Shown here piece after piece: positions 1-11,251 of a stretch of 64,000 nucleotides of DNA. The DNA is taken from the NCBI GenBank assembly GCA_019359725.1, contig JAHHGR010000018.1:1-64000 (forward strand), written 5' to 3'. The notes beneath the pieces were generated by a model. The model saw nothing but the letters and a program-made list of their open reading frames with translations, was not told where the DNA came from and did no database searches. Source of the stretch: Aphanocapsa lilacina HA4352-LM1. Its GTDB lineage: Bacteria > Cyanobacteriota > Cyanobacteriia > Gloeobacterales > Gloeobacteraceae. Position 1 is the stretch's first letter; each line of letters starts with the position of its first letter. The position numbers and the translations under genes are program-made.

Positions 1-2
1 AG

Positions 3-116
3 CAGGTGCAAAGGGCAATGGACATGATCAATGACCGCCCGCGAAAAGTGCTTGGTTATCGGACACCACGGGAGGTATTCTTAGCTCAGTCAGGTGCTGT
101 TGCACTTCAAACTTGA
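3..116 (+). pseudogene. IS30-family transposase, C-terminal fragment (copy 1)
   Basis: The frame starting at base 3 reads a typical C-terminal end of an IS30-type DDE transposase, including NDRPRKVLGYRTPREVF, and stops at TGA 114-116. The rest of the gene lies outside the window, so it may be a complete element cut by the window edge or a fragment. The same end sequence recurs 437 bp further on in copy 2. Confidence 0.75.
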
Positions 117-118
117 AT
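98..118 (+). repeat. IS30 right-end repeat, copy 1
   Basis: This 21-bp stretch, which covers the transposase stop codon, recurs at 535-555 with one C/T difference. It begins TGTTGCACTT and ends CTTGAAT. IS30-type elements often end in such a sequence, so I read both as right terminal ends. Confidence 0.55.
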
Positions 119-547
119 GGGCCCTTGAATGGGCCAACCTTGGTGAATAAACACTCGAAATATCTGTTGGCAGGGCTGATTAAAAACCGGAAGGCTGCCC
201 ACGTTCGCAGCGTCGGTGAGCGCTTGCTGAAGCCGGTAGCTGAGAACCAGGTGAAGACCCTGACATTTGACAACGGCAAGGAATTTAGCGAGCACGAGAA
301 GCTGAGCGAAGCAGTTGGAGCAGCGTGCTACTTTGCGAAGCCATATCCCTGTTGGGAGCGGGGATTGAACGAGCATACGAACGGTATGCTGCGTCAATTT
401 TTTCCAAAAAAGAGAGATTTTTTGATTGTGAAGCCTGAGCCGTTGCAGCAGGCGGTAGATTTGCTGAATGACCGGCCGAGAAAAGCGCTTGGTTATCGGA
501 CACCTCGGGAGGTATTCTTGGGTGAGTCAGGTCCTGTTGCACTTTAA
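113..547 (+). pseudogene. IS30-family transposase, 5'-truncated (copy 2)
   Basis: The 144-codon open frame covers the catalytic C-terminal half of an IS30-type integrase-fold transposase. Visible are TFDNGKEFSEH (an acidic residue of the DDE triad), the stretch YPCWERGLNEHTNGMLRQ (the downstream Glu region) and NDRPRKALGYRTPREVF. The N-terminal helix-turn-helix and the first catalytic Asp are absent: the frame begins right at the 3' end of copy 1. It is therefore a dead remnant sitting head-to-tail behind copy 1, probably made by insertion or recombination of one element next to another. Confidence 0.8.
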
Positions 548-809
548 ACTTGAATGGGCGACGTATCCGACGATGATGCGCTGACGCGCCAATTCTCGGT
601 TGACCCGCTTTTGCTCAGCGTTCAAACTACCCCTCGGCGGCTTTTTGGTGGGCGTCTGGTGCGTCGGCAGGCGAAAGCGCCCCGAGCGCCCCAGCAGGTG
701 TTCGACTTTGTGGACAACGCGACAGGCGGTCGATTCGTGCACCGGGCCGCACCCCGCACAGGCGCTTGAACTCGGTAGGTTTAAGGTCCTTGATGTGTGC
801 GTAAGTCAT
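533..809 (-). pseudogene. IS5-family transposase remnant
   Basis: Reading the minus strand from 809 gives MTYAHIKDLKPTEFKRLCGV, the usual N-terminus of IS5/DDE_Tnp_4 transposases. A different minus frame then gives HESTACRVVHKVEHLLGRSG (the helix-turn-helix region) and finally LNAEQKRVNRELARQRIIV (a region near the catalytic core). The pieces are in the correct order but in different frames, with large internal deletions and no intact catalytic domain. Clearly a decayed insertion sequence. The rest of the interval 548-927 shows no other gene. Confidence 0.75.
535..555 (+). repeat. IS30 right-end repeat, copy 2
   Basis: Second copy of the sequence at 98-118 with 20 of 21 bases identical. It marks the likely right end of the truncated IS30 copy 2. 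The following bases diverge from those after copy 1. Confidence 0.55.
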
Positions 810-927
810 TGGTAGATAGGAGAGTCGCCACCCCACTGGTGACCTATCCTCACCATTCATGCAAGAGGTCTATTGGCCCAGGCCCATTGAAATTGGGCAC
901 AATAAGGACGTCTTTCGCTGAAACGCT

Positions 928-2016
928 ATGACTGCTATCCTCCCGCGCAGCGGGGCAAACTGGCCCGGACTCATCGAGCACTACCGCGAATATCTGCCCG
1001 TGGACGAGCGCACGCCGGTGGTGACGCTCCGGGAGGGCAACACGCCTTTAATTCCCCTCGAATCGATCGCCCGTCGGCTTGGCCGTGGCTTGCGGGTCTG
1101 GGCAAAATTCGACGGTCTTAACCCGACCGGCAGCTTCAAAGATCGTGGGATGACGATGGCTGTGTCCAAGGCCAAAGAAGCCGGGGCGCAGGCAGTACTC
1201 TGCGCGAGTACTGGCAATACTTCCGCCGCCGCCGCCGCCTATGCGGCCCGGGCGGGCCTGCGCGCCTACGTGCTCATTCCCGAAGGCTACGTCGCGCTGG
1301 GTAAACTCGCCCAAGCGCTGGTCTACGGTGCCAAAGTAATTGCCATTCGCGGCAACTTTGACCAAGCGTTGGCGATTGTGCGCACGATGGCCGAACACTA
1401 CCCCATCACCCTGGTTAATTCGGTCAATCCGTTTCGATTGCAGGGCCAGAAAACGGCCGCTTTCGAAGTGTGCGATCAACTCGGCACCGCCCCCGACTGG
1501 CTTTGCATTCCAGTCGGCAACGCCGGCAATATTACGGCCTACTGGATCGGTTTTTGCGAGTACGCCCAGCGCGGCCGGATTGCTGGGCGCCCGATTTTGC
1601 AGGGTTTTGAGGCAAGCGGTGCAGCGGCACTGGTGGGGGGCAAAGTCGAACCGGTGGCCCATCCCGAGACGGTAGCCACCGCCATCCGCATCGGCAACCC
1701 GGCAAGTGGCGTACGCGCCCTTGCCGCGGTGCGCGCGAGCGAAGGGGCCATTCGGGCGGTGAGCGATCCGGAGATTCTCGAAGCGTACCGGATACTCGCC
1801 TGTGAGGAGGGGATCTTCTGCGAACCCGCCAGTGCCGCCGCGGTGGCAGGATTGCTCAAGTACGGCCCCGAAGCGCCTGCCGGTGGGCAGGTAGTCTGCG
1901 TGCTCACCGGCAATGGCCTTAAAGATCCCGACCGGGCTTTAACTGTCTCTGCCGTGGAACTTCCTCCTGGAGAGGATCCCAGCGTTTCGGCGGTGGCACG
2001 GGCGATGGGGTTCTAG
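928..2016 (+). CDS. thrC: Threonine synthase
   Basis: A 362-residue PLP-dependent fold-type II enzyme that converts O-phospho-L-homoserine to L-threonine, the last step of threonine synthesis in the cytoplasm. The PLP lysine lies in [11 protein letters not shown] (about residues 65-75). The phosphate-binding loop region is seen at [18 protein letters not shown] and the glycine-rich loop at [12 protein letters not shown]. Length matches the short bacterial form (about 350-360 residues), which lacks the plant N-terminal S-adenosylmethionine-binding extension. It starts with ATG and stands alone between the insertion-sequence debris and the rRNA operon. No leader or attenuator is evident. Confidence 0.95.
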   Translation: MTAILPRSGANWPGLIEHYREYLPVDERTPVVTLREGNTPLIPLESIARRLGRGLRVWAKFDGLNPTGSFKDRGMTMAVSKAKEAGAQAVLCASTGNTSAAAAAYAARAGLRAYVLIPEGYVALGKLAQALVYGAKVIAIRGNFDQALAIVRTMAEHYPITLVNSVNPFRLQGQKTAAFEVCDQLGTAPDWLCIPVGNAGNITAYWIGFCEYAQRGRIAGRPILQGFEASGAAALVGGKVEPVAHPETVATAIRIGNPASGVRALAAVRASEGAIRAVSDPEILEAYRILACEEGIFCEPASAAAVAGLLKYGPEAPAGGQVVCVLTGNGLKDPDRALTVSAVELPPGEDPSVSAVARAMGF

Positions 2017-2035
2017 AAAAACTTTGCCACAGGGG

Positions 2036-2065
2036 TTGACGCCTCTGGATAAACCTGGGTATAGT
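2036..2065 (+). promoter_or_regulatory. Candidate rRNA operon promoter
   Basis: TTGACG at 2036-2041 and TATAGT at 2060-2065 are separated by 18 bp, close to the sigma-70 consensus. The site lies 160 bp before the 16S gene and 20 bp after thrC, in the correct orientation. It is the strongest promoter-like sequence in the interval. Confidence 0.65.
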
Positions 2066-2121
2066 CGTGATTGTCGAAACGCGCTCCCAAGCGAGCCGCA
2101 AGACGCCGAACCTTGAAAGCT

Positions 2122-2137
2122 GAATAGTTTGAAAGCC
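2122..2137 (+). other. 16S precursor processing stem, 5' arm
   Basis: GAATAGTTTGAAAGCC is the exact reverse complement of 3798-3813, downstream of 16S. The 16 perfect base pairs bracket the whole 16S gene, as expected for an RNase III-type processing stem. Confidence 0.8.
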
Positions 2138-2190
2138 AAGCAAGCAAGCTCGTAAAACAACTCGGTCAGTTCTTCGGAACAGACCATTTT

Positions 2191-2209
2191 TCCGGAGCAT
2201 TGCTCCGGA
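2191..2209 (+). other. Leader hairpin before 16S
   Basis: TCCGGAGC, a 3-base ATT loop and GCTCCGGA form a perfect 8-bp stem just before the 16S gene. It probably belongs to the rRNA leader used in antitermination or processing. Its role is inferred from position only. Confidence 0.45.
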
Positions 2210-2226
2210 GCCAACTCAAACAAACC

Positions 2227-3714
<1,488 letters not shown>

Positions 3715-3797
3715 GGGAGACCCCCGGCACCTCCTGAACCACACAACGGATGTGTATGTGGTCGAGGTTGTCCGGTATCCTAGGTCGACGGGTTTGT

Positions 3798-3813
3798 GGC
3801 TTTCAAACTATTC
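3798..3813 (+). other. 16S precursor processing stem, 3' arm
   Basis: GGCTTTCAAACTATTC pairs perfectly over 16 bp with 2122-2137 upstream of 16S. It lies between the 16S 3' end and tRNA-Ile. Confidence 0.8.
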
Positions 3814-3852
3814 ACTGGTTCGGGTTTCAGCAGCCAGTCGGCTGCGGATTTT

Positions 3853-3926
<74 letters not shown>

Positions 3927-3939
3927 CATCCAAACTTCT

Positions 3940-4015
3940 GGGGGCATAGCTCAGCTGGTAGAGCGCCTGCTTTGCACGCAGGAGGTCAGCGGTTCGAACC
4001 CGCTTGCCTCCACCA
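3940..4015 (+). tRNA. tRNA-Ala (UGC)
   Basis: Acceptor GGGGGCA/TGCCTCC, D stem GCTC/GAGC, anticodon stem CCTGC/GCAGG around TTTGCAC with anticodon TGC at 3973-3975, and T stem AGCGG/CCGCT. ACCA follows the acceptor stem, so the CCA end is encoded here, unlike in the neighbouring tRNA-Ile. It is the second spacer tRNA of the operon. Confidence 0.96.
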
Positions 4016-4083
4016 CCCGAGCCGATGTCTGTCTTGTATCTTAAAGTGGTCTTGTGCTACGTTGAGATCCTGCAAGAAATCAG

Positions 4084-4109
4084 CACCTTGAAAACTGCAT
4101 AGTGACGTA
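4084..4109 (+). other. 23S precursor processing stem, 5' arm
   Basis: This 26-nt arm is complementary to 6975-7000 downstream of 23S, with one G-U wobble and no mismatch. The two arms bracket the whole 23S gene, as expected for RNase III processing. Confidence 0.8.
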
Positions 4110-4131
4110 ACAACAAGTAGACCACCAAATG

Positions 4132-4160
4132 GGTCGATTACGAATGTGATGTAATCGACC
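4132..4160 (+). other. Perfect hairpin just before 23S
   Basis: GGTCGATTAC at 4132-4141 and GTAATCGACC at 4151-4160 form a perfect 10-bp stem with a 9-base loop. It lies between the 23S processing arm and the 23S 5' end. A role in antitermination or spacer folding is likely but inferred. Confidence 0.5.
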
Positions 4161-4166
4161 AAGTGT

Positions 4167-6950
<2,784 letters not shown>

Positions 6951-6974
6951 ACTGGTTGGTGCTATTTGTTGGGC

Positions 6975-7000
6975 TACGTCACTGTGCAGTTTTCAAGGTG
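6975..7000 (+). other. 23S precursor processing stem, 3' arm
   Basis: This arm pairs with 4084-4109 over 26 bp, one pair being G-U. It lies between 23S and 5S. Confidence 0.8.
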
Positions 7001-7026
7001 TTGCTTTTATGCAACGCTGTAAGTTT

Positions 7027-7145
7027 TCCTGGTGCTTAGGCGCAGTGGAACCACGCCGATCCATCCCGAACTCGGACGTTAAACGCTGCAGCAGCGAAGA
7101 TACTTGGAGGGCAGCTTCCTGGGAAAATAGCCCGGTGCCAGGGGA
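7027..7145 (+). rRNA. rrf: 5S ribosomal RNA
   Basis: The sequence shows the 5S hallmarks: terminal helix TCCTGG with CCAGGGGA, CCGATCCATCCCGAACTCGG in the loop B/C region, and GAAGATACTTGGAGGGCAG in the D/E region. Length is about 119 nt. It closes the operon directly before the terminator. Confidence 0.93.
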
Positions 7146-7155
7146 ATAATGAGAG

Positions 7156-7189
7156 AAGCCCCAGTCTCGAGACTGGGGCTTTTGTTTTA
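7156..7189 (+). terminator. rRNA operon terminator
   Basis: A 26-base perfect inverted repeat around AGTCTCGAGACT, with GC-rich arms GCCCC/GGGGC, is followed by TTTTGTTTT. This is a classical intrinsic terminator, 10 bp downstream of 5S. Confidence 0.92.
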
Positions 7190-7199
7190 GGTTGAAATT

Positions 7200-8018
7200 A
7201 TGAACGCCGAACTGCTCAAGCAACTGTTGCAAAGCGTGGCAGATGGAAATCTGCAAGTGCCTGAGGCTTTAGAGAAACTGCGTACGTTTCAAGTAGAATC
7301 CATCGATTTTGCACAGCTCGACCACCACCGCGCTCTGCGCACGGGTTTTCCAGAGGTGGTCTGGGGACCAGGAAAGACTTCCGAGCAAGTTGCCGTTATC
7401 CTGGCACGTCTGGCGGAATACAACTCGGTGGCGATGGCAACGCGGATCGACCCGGCGACTTTTGAGCAGGTGCGCGAGCGTCTGCCTGAGGTCCGGTATT
7501 ACTTGCAGGCGCGTATTTGTGCGCTATTCAACCCCCGGTTGGCGCCCAATCGGATAGCCGGGTGCGTGGGGGTAGTGAGTGCCGGTACTGCCGATTTACC
7601 CGTGGCGGATGAGGCGGCGGTGACAGCCGAGCTGTGCGGCGCTGAAGTGCTACGGCTTTGGGATGTGGGAGTGGCGGGTATTCACCGGCTGCTAAGCAAC
7701 CTGCCGGTTCTGGAGCAGGCGGATGTGCTCGTTGTGGTCGCGGGGATGGAAGGGGCGCTTGCCAGCGTGGTCGGCGGACTGGCACGAGTTCCGGTGATTG
7801 CCGTTCCAACCAGCGTCGGTTACGGTGCCCACTTCGGCGGGCTGGCAGCTTTGTTGGCGATGCTCAATAGTTGCGCTCCCGGTATCGGGGTGGTCAACAT
7901 TGACAATGGTTTTGGGGCGGCGATGCTGGCGGCTCAAATTCTGCGGGTGGCTGAGCGCAAGCACCCGGCTGCCAGCCAAACTCCTCCAGCTCAATCCGCC
8001 CGGAGCGATCAAAAGTAA
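7200..8018 (+). CDS. larB: Nickel-pincer cofactor synthesis protein LarB
   Basis: A 272-residue LarB-type protein related to PurE (AIR carboxylase). LarB carboxylates and hydrolyses nicotinic acid adenine dinucleotide to begin synthesis of the nickel-pincer cofactor of lactate racemase-type enzymes. The family signature runs through VSAGTADLPVADEA and AELCGAEVLRLWDVGVAG (about residues 125-160), followed by VVVAGMEGALASVVGGL and PVIAVPTSVGYG. The N-terminal region with GFPEVVWGPGKT is also typical. The ATG lies just past the rRNA terminator, leaving little room for a separate promoter. larC and larE are not in the window. Its last 125 bp overlap the convergent alkyltransferase-like gene. Confidence 0.9.
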   Translation: MNAELLKQLLQSVADGNLQVPEALEKLRTFQVESIDFAQLDHHRALRTGFPEVVWGPGKTSEQVAVILARLAEYNSVAMATRIDPATFEQVRERLPEVRYYLQARICALFNPRLAPNRIAGCVGVVSAGTADLPVADEAAVTAELCGAEVLRLWDVGVAGIHRLLSNLPVLEQADVLVVVAGMEGALASVVGGLARVPVIAVPTSVGYGAHFGGLAALLAMLNSCAPGIGVVNIDNGFGAAMLAAQILRVAERKHPAASQTPPAQSARSDQK

Positions 8019-8280
8019 CCCCCTCCGCCTTCAGCAGAACCTGCTGGTAATCGTCGTTACCGAGGCGGTGGGGAGAGGCGGAAATTTCGCCTTTTGCATT
8101 GATCACGCGCTGCCAGGGAACATCTGCGTGCGGGGCGACCCGAAATAGGGCATGACCTACCTGCCTGGCCCGACCGGGCAAGCCTGCCAAAAGTGCCACC
8201 TGGCCGTAGGTGGCCACTTTGCCCGCGGGGATACGGCGGACTATGGCGTAGATGCGTTCGTAGACGGGCAAATTGGCCAT
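7894..8280 (-). CDS. Alkyltransferase-like (ATL/MGMT-family) DNA-binding protein
   Basis: A 128-residue MGMT-family DNA-binding domain, with VYERIYAIVRRIPAGKVATYGQVA at the N-terminus. The active-site motif PCHRV of true O6-alkylguanine alkyltransferases reads PWQRV (about residue 56), so Trp replaces the acceptor Cys. Such ATL proteins bind alkylated bases and hand them to nucleotide excision repair instead of removing the alkyl group. Its ATG abuts the stop codon of the upstream reductase gene (TGA then ATG), suggesting translational coupling. The last 25 residues, rich in Pro, are encoded antisense to the end of larB and are probably not part of the fold. Confidence 0.85.
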   Translation of the reverse strand: MANLPVYERIYAIVRRIPAGKVATYGQVALLAGLPGRARQVGHALFRVAPHADVPWQRVINAKGEISASPHRLGNDDYQQVLLKAEGVTFDRSGRIELEEFGWQPGACAQPPAEFEPPASPPQNHCQC

Positions 8281-9159
8281 TCAGGTGGAGTACAGGAGGT
8301 TGCGGCGCAAAAAGTGGTGTAAAGACTCAAGTTCGATCTGGAAAACCTGCTGGACTTCGTGGGGGTCGCAGGTATACTCGTTGGCCAGTAACACCCGCAA
8401 TGTGCCGAGATCTCGGCTGATGACCGGATTGACCAGGCCGATCAACGTGCGGGCCGCATCGAAGGCTTCGATAGGCAGTTGTAGAATCTGACCGGCGCGG
8501 TTGAATAGCTTTTCGAAGATTTTGGGGATCTCGTCGCGGCGCAGCGATTCGGGGCCGCCGATGGCGAAAGTGCGATTGCGGGCTTCCGGTAGGCTCGCTG
8601 CTTGAATGGCGATCTCGCTTAGATCGTCGGTACTGACCAGCGATGTGCGGTTTTCGCGGCGACCGATCAAAAAATAGAATCCGGTGCGCTCAAAATTGCG
8701 TGCAAGTGTGAGCAAGTTCGAGGCAAAACCCGCCGGTCGCAAAACGGTGTACGGGATCTGGGTACGGGTCAGGTATTTCTCGACTTCGCGCTTGGCCTTG
8801 AAGACAGGGGCATCGTCATAGTGGCGATCGGCCCCGAGGACTGAAATGTAGACGAAGCGTTCAACTCCTTGTACCTGGCCCGCTTCGATGAGGTCGATGT
8901 TGGCCTGGTATTCGACCTCGGCGATGCTCTGGCCGGGGCGGGTGCCGTGGGCGCTGATGATGTAGCGTGCGCCGCGGACGGCCCGCTCAATGAGATCGCG
9001 GCGGCGCAGATCGCCGATGAAGATTTCTGCGCCCATCTGCTCAAGGTCGGCGTAGCGGGCCTCCAGGCGCACGAAGGCCCTGACCGGTTGGCCACGCCCG
9101 CGCAATGACCGGACAATTCGTCGGCCAAGATCGCCCGTAGCTCCTGTGACCAAGAACAT
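8281..9159 (-). CDS. NmrA/Ycf39-type NAD(P)-binding atypical short-chain reductase
   Basis: A 292-residue Rossmann protein with the nucleotide motif GATGDLG at residues 6-12. YISVLGADRH (about 105-114) is the atypical-SDR active-site region, and VEKYLTRTQIPYTVLRPAGF is typical of the NmrA/Ycf39 group. Cyanobacterial relatives include Ycf39, a photosystem II assembly factor, and other NAD(P)H-sensing proteins. This one cannot be assigned to a specific role from sequence alone. Its stop codon touches the start codon of the ATL gene, so the two form an operon transcribed leftwards. Confidence 0.82.
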   Translation of the reverse strand: MFLVTGATGDLGRRIVRSLRGRGQPVRAFVRLEARYADLEQMGAEIFIGDLRRRDLIERAVRGARYIISAHGTRPGQSIAEVEYQANIDLIEAGQVQGVERFVYISVLGADRHYDDAPVFKAKREVEKYLTRTQIPYTVLRPAGFASNLLTLARNFERTGFYFLIGRRENRTSLVSTDDLSEIAIQAASLPEARNRTFAIGGPESLRRDEIPKIFEKLFNRAGQILQLPIEAFDAARTLIGLVNPVISRDLGTLRVLLANEYTCDPHEVQQVFQIELESLHHFLRRNLLYST

Positions 9160-9214
9160 ACTGCGCCCCTTTCTCGCCCTTCCGCTGGTCAGGACCGGAA
9201 GAATTACCGAAATG

Positions 9215-9991
9215 CTAGCCCAAATAGTTGTAGGGGGGGATGTCTTTTCGGCGCACCCACTGAAATCCGCTTTCCGGGGTGATAACAGCGATGTCGATAG
9301 GTCCGCCGCAAGTCTGAGGACCGCTTGCGAAGCGCTGAAAGTGCACTTGGGTGGTGGCTAGAAACTCGACGTACTCGACGCCTTCCTGCAGGCTGAAGGC
9401 GTAGTAAGGCACCCGGGCCTGGCCCTGGCCGTCGATGAGGCTCTCGGTTACGAGCCCGGCGTAGGCAGGGGCAAACCCGAGCACCAGCCGCGTGAGCGCC
9501 TCGAACTCGCCGTCCCAGAAAATGGCCGAGCTGCTCAGGTCGAAGCGCTGCGTCTCGCCGGAACTGAAGTGGTTGACCTTGAAAATTTGGGCGTCGGCGC
9601 CCCTGGCAGCAGGGGTATCCGAAGACCGGAGTGGATCGCCAAGGGTCGCCTGGCGCCCGCCGCTTGGGCGGGCAAATCCGGCGAGCAAATAGGTGATCGA
9701 GCCCTGGTCGGGTGGAGGTAGATTCTCGGTGAGGGCACTGATTACGGTCGGCATGTCCGCAAGGGTCGGGGCCACCCGCGCAGCAAAGTCCTCCAGCCAG
9801 CTTGCGACTGCCCGTCCCTCCAGAAAGCTGCTGCCGCAGGTGAGGATGCCGAGGGCGTGACCCTGGACGCCGAACAATTTCAGGTTGCTGTCGGACAAGA
9901 ACACCAACTGGCCGTTCTCCTGAATGGTCAAGCGTGAATCGGCTGCGAGCACGACGCCGGAGGATACTTTAAGGGCCACGACGATTGTCAT
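9215..9991 (-). CDS. Proteasome-like Ntn-hydrolase family protein
   Basis: 258 residues. If Met1 is removed the protein begins TIVVALKVSSGVVLAADSRL, which matches the N-terminus of proteasome beta/HslV-type Ntn hydrolases: Thr1 as nucleophile, Asp17 and Arg19. The equivalent of the catalytic Lys33 appears to be Asp in FLSDSNLKLFGV, while Lys37 is kept. TCGSSFLEGRAVASWL fits the helix H1 region. No propeptide precedes the Thr. The protein is longer than HslV (about 175 residues). A stand-alone Ntn peptidase, amidase or inactive relative are all possible. It is divergent from the thioesterase gene, and a repeated GGTGCAAAATT site lies between them. Confidence 0.7.
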   Translation of the reverse strand: MTIVVALKVSSGVVLAADSRLTIQENGQLVFLSDSNLKLFGVQGHALGILTCGSSFLEGRAVASWLEDFAARVAPTLADMPTVISALTENLPPPDQGSITYLLAGFARPSGGRQATLGDPLRSSDTPAARGADAQIFKVNHFSSGETQRFDLSSSAIFWDGEFEALTRLVLGFAPAYAGLVTESLIDGQGQARVPYYAFSLQEGVEYVEFLATTQVHFQRFASGPQTCGGPIDIAVITPESGFQWVRRKDIPPYNYLG

Positions 9992-10022
9992 GGTGCAAAA
10001 TTAGCACCCACGGTGCAAAATT
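9992..10022. promoter_or_regulatory. Direct repeat GGTGCAAAATT between divergent genes
   Basis: GGTGCAAAATT occurs at 9992-10002 and again at 10012-10022, exactly 20 bp apart, i.e. about two helical turns. The first copy also forms a hairpin, GGTGC with GCACC at 10004-10008. The first repeat directly abuts the start codon of the leftward Ntn-hydrolase gene, which has no Shine-Dalgarno sequence. It could be an operator for both divergent genes. Confidence 0.5.
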
Positions 10023-10063
10023 GGACCTGCCGACCGGCTTTGCGCCGCCCAGGAGAGTGTTGA

Positions 10064-10483
10064 GTGTCCGACGCCAGTGCCTACGCCGAGAGCGAGATTG
10101 TCCTACCGATTCGGCCCAATGATTACGACTACGCGGCTTACCTCAACAACGCCGTTTATGTTGAATTTTTAGAGGCAGGACGGATGGACTGGGCGGAGCG
10201 CAACCGCCTCGATTTGTTCCAGCCCACCTTTGCCCCGGCGGTGGTGCGCCTGGAACTGGACTATCTGCGGGCGTTTATTCGGGGCCGCGACCCGGCTGTG
10301 GCCATCGTGTGCACCCGGTTGTCGGAATTGAAACTGGCGCGGCTCATCTTCGATCAGACACTCGCGAACGCCCGCGGCGAACGGTGCGCCCGGGCCGTCG
10401 TCCACGTCGTCATGCTCAATCTCGAAATCAACAAGGCGGTGGCCGCCTCCGAGGCCCTGCAGCGCATTCGGTTGCGGCCGTAA
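10064..10483 (+). CDS. Hotdog-fold acyl-CoA thioesterase (4HBT family)
   Basis: A 139-residue single hotdog domain of the 4-hydroxybenzoyl-CoA thioesterase/YbgC type. The signature lies at RPNDYDYAAYLNNAVYVEFL (residues 17-36), followed by the helix EAGRMDW. In YbgC-type enzymes the catalytic Asp usually stands before the N/H of this motif. Here Asp20 and Asp22 are candidates. The start is GTG at 10064 because AGGAGAG lies 8 bp upstream. Its substrate is unknown. A role in naphthoquinone synthesis is possible, but it lacks supporting neighbours. Confidence 0.8.
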   Translation: MSDASAYAESEIVLPIRPNDYDYAAYLNNAVYVEFLEAGRMDWAERNRLDLFQPTFAPAVVRLELDYLRAFIRGRDPAVAIVCTRLSELKLARLIFDQTLANARGERCARAVVHVVMLNLEINKAVAASEALQRIRLRP

Positions 10484-10498
10484 CTTTGGGTGAGCGGC

Positions 10499-10801
10499 TT
10501 ACGATGGCGGGTCCGAAGGCCCCGCCGCGCTGAACGGTTCGAACTCGTAAATGCCCCCGTCCGCCATCAACGACACAAACAGGTGTCCATCCTGGAGGAC
10601 GTACGAGCGGATCGACAGCCAGTCTCCGGCGACCCGATCGCCCATCGCAGGCTGCGGGCACAGCGCTCGCGTCAGGGCGAGGGGGCCGAACTGGAGCTGG
10701 TTTGGCCCCGACGATTTCCAGCTTGCGAAGCCGCGGTTGCAGTCGAGGCGCACCGCCACCCGGCCGTCGCTGCCGAAGGCAAGGGTGTATCTGGCTTTGT
10801 C
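10499..10801 (-). pseudogene. META/HslJ-like domain fragment without a start
   Basis: The frame reads DKARYTLAFGSDGRVAVRLD and CNRGFASWK, then FGPLALTRALCP and SYVLQDGHLFVSLMADGGIY. These are characteristic of META/HslJ-like periplasmic domains. No start codon or signal peptide of its own is present. It follows immediately and in frame after the TAG (10804-10802) that ends the esterase remnant, so the pair looks like a broken or fused gene. Confidence 0.6.
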
Positions 10802-11122
10802 CTACCGCTCCCGCCACGGGTCGGATCGCACCCTCGCTTTACCGTCGCTTTGAAAGAGCATCAAGTCGAAATTGGACGCATCGAACTTTGGCCACACCGG
10901 CAGGCCTGCTTTATTTGGGTCGCCGCTTTTGGCGAAATTGGCGAAGTAGCGGTGGAAGATCCGGGCTATGGCCTGATCCCTGGCGGTAACGTTCTTGCCG
11001 AAGCGCGCCGGCAACTGGTCGAACAGAAAGCTCAGCTCCTGGGCGTGGCTGTTGCCTCTCAAGAAAAACAAGCCAACGATTCCCGCAGCCAAGGCTGCTT
11101 GCCACAGGCGGCTGTTGAACAC
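10802..11122 (-). pseudogene. Carboxylesterase C-terminal remnant with signal-like N-terminus
   Basis: 106 residues. Residues 1-28 look like a signal peptide ending in HAQ. The rest, ELSFLFDQLP, AIARIFHRYFANFAKSGDPN and GLPVWPKFD, matches the C-terminal end of type-B carboxylesterases. The catalytic Ser and Glu parts are missing, so it is not a working esterase. An internal deletion joining the signal peptide to the C-terminus is the simplest explanation. It ends at TAG, with a META-type sequence continuing in frame. Confidence 0.6.
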
Positions 11123-11251
11123 GTTCTTCCCTTAGGGTGTGGGTATGTTGCTTGCCGGGGGCGAGGTTCAAGAACACCCGCCGCCACGTCGGTTATTGTC
11201 TAGCGCGCTTGCAAAAAAAAAGCAAGTTCCCGGGCGTTTAAAAGTCAATAG

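Noticed and set aside
10490-11203. 237-codon plus-strand frame
   Set aside because: Antisense to the esterase and META remnants and without any family features.
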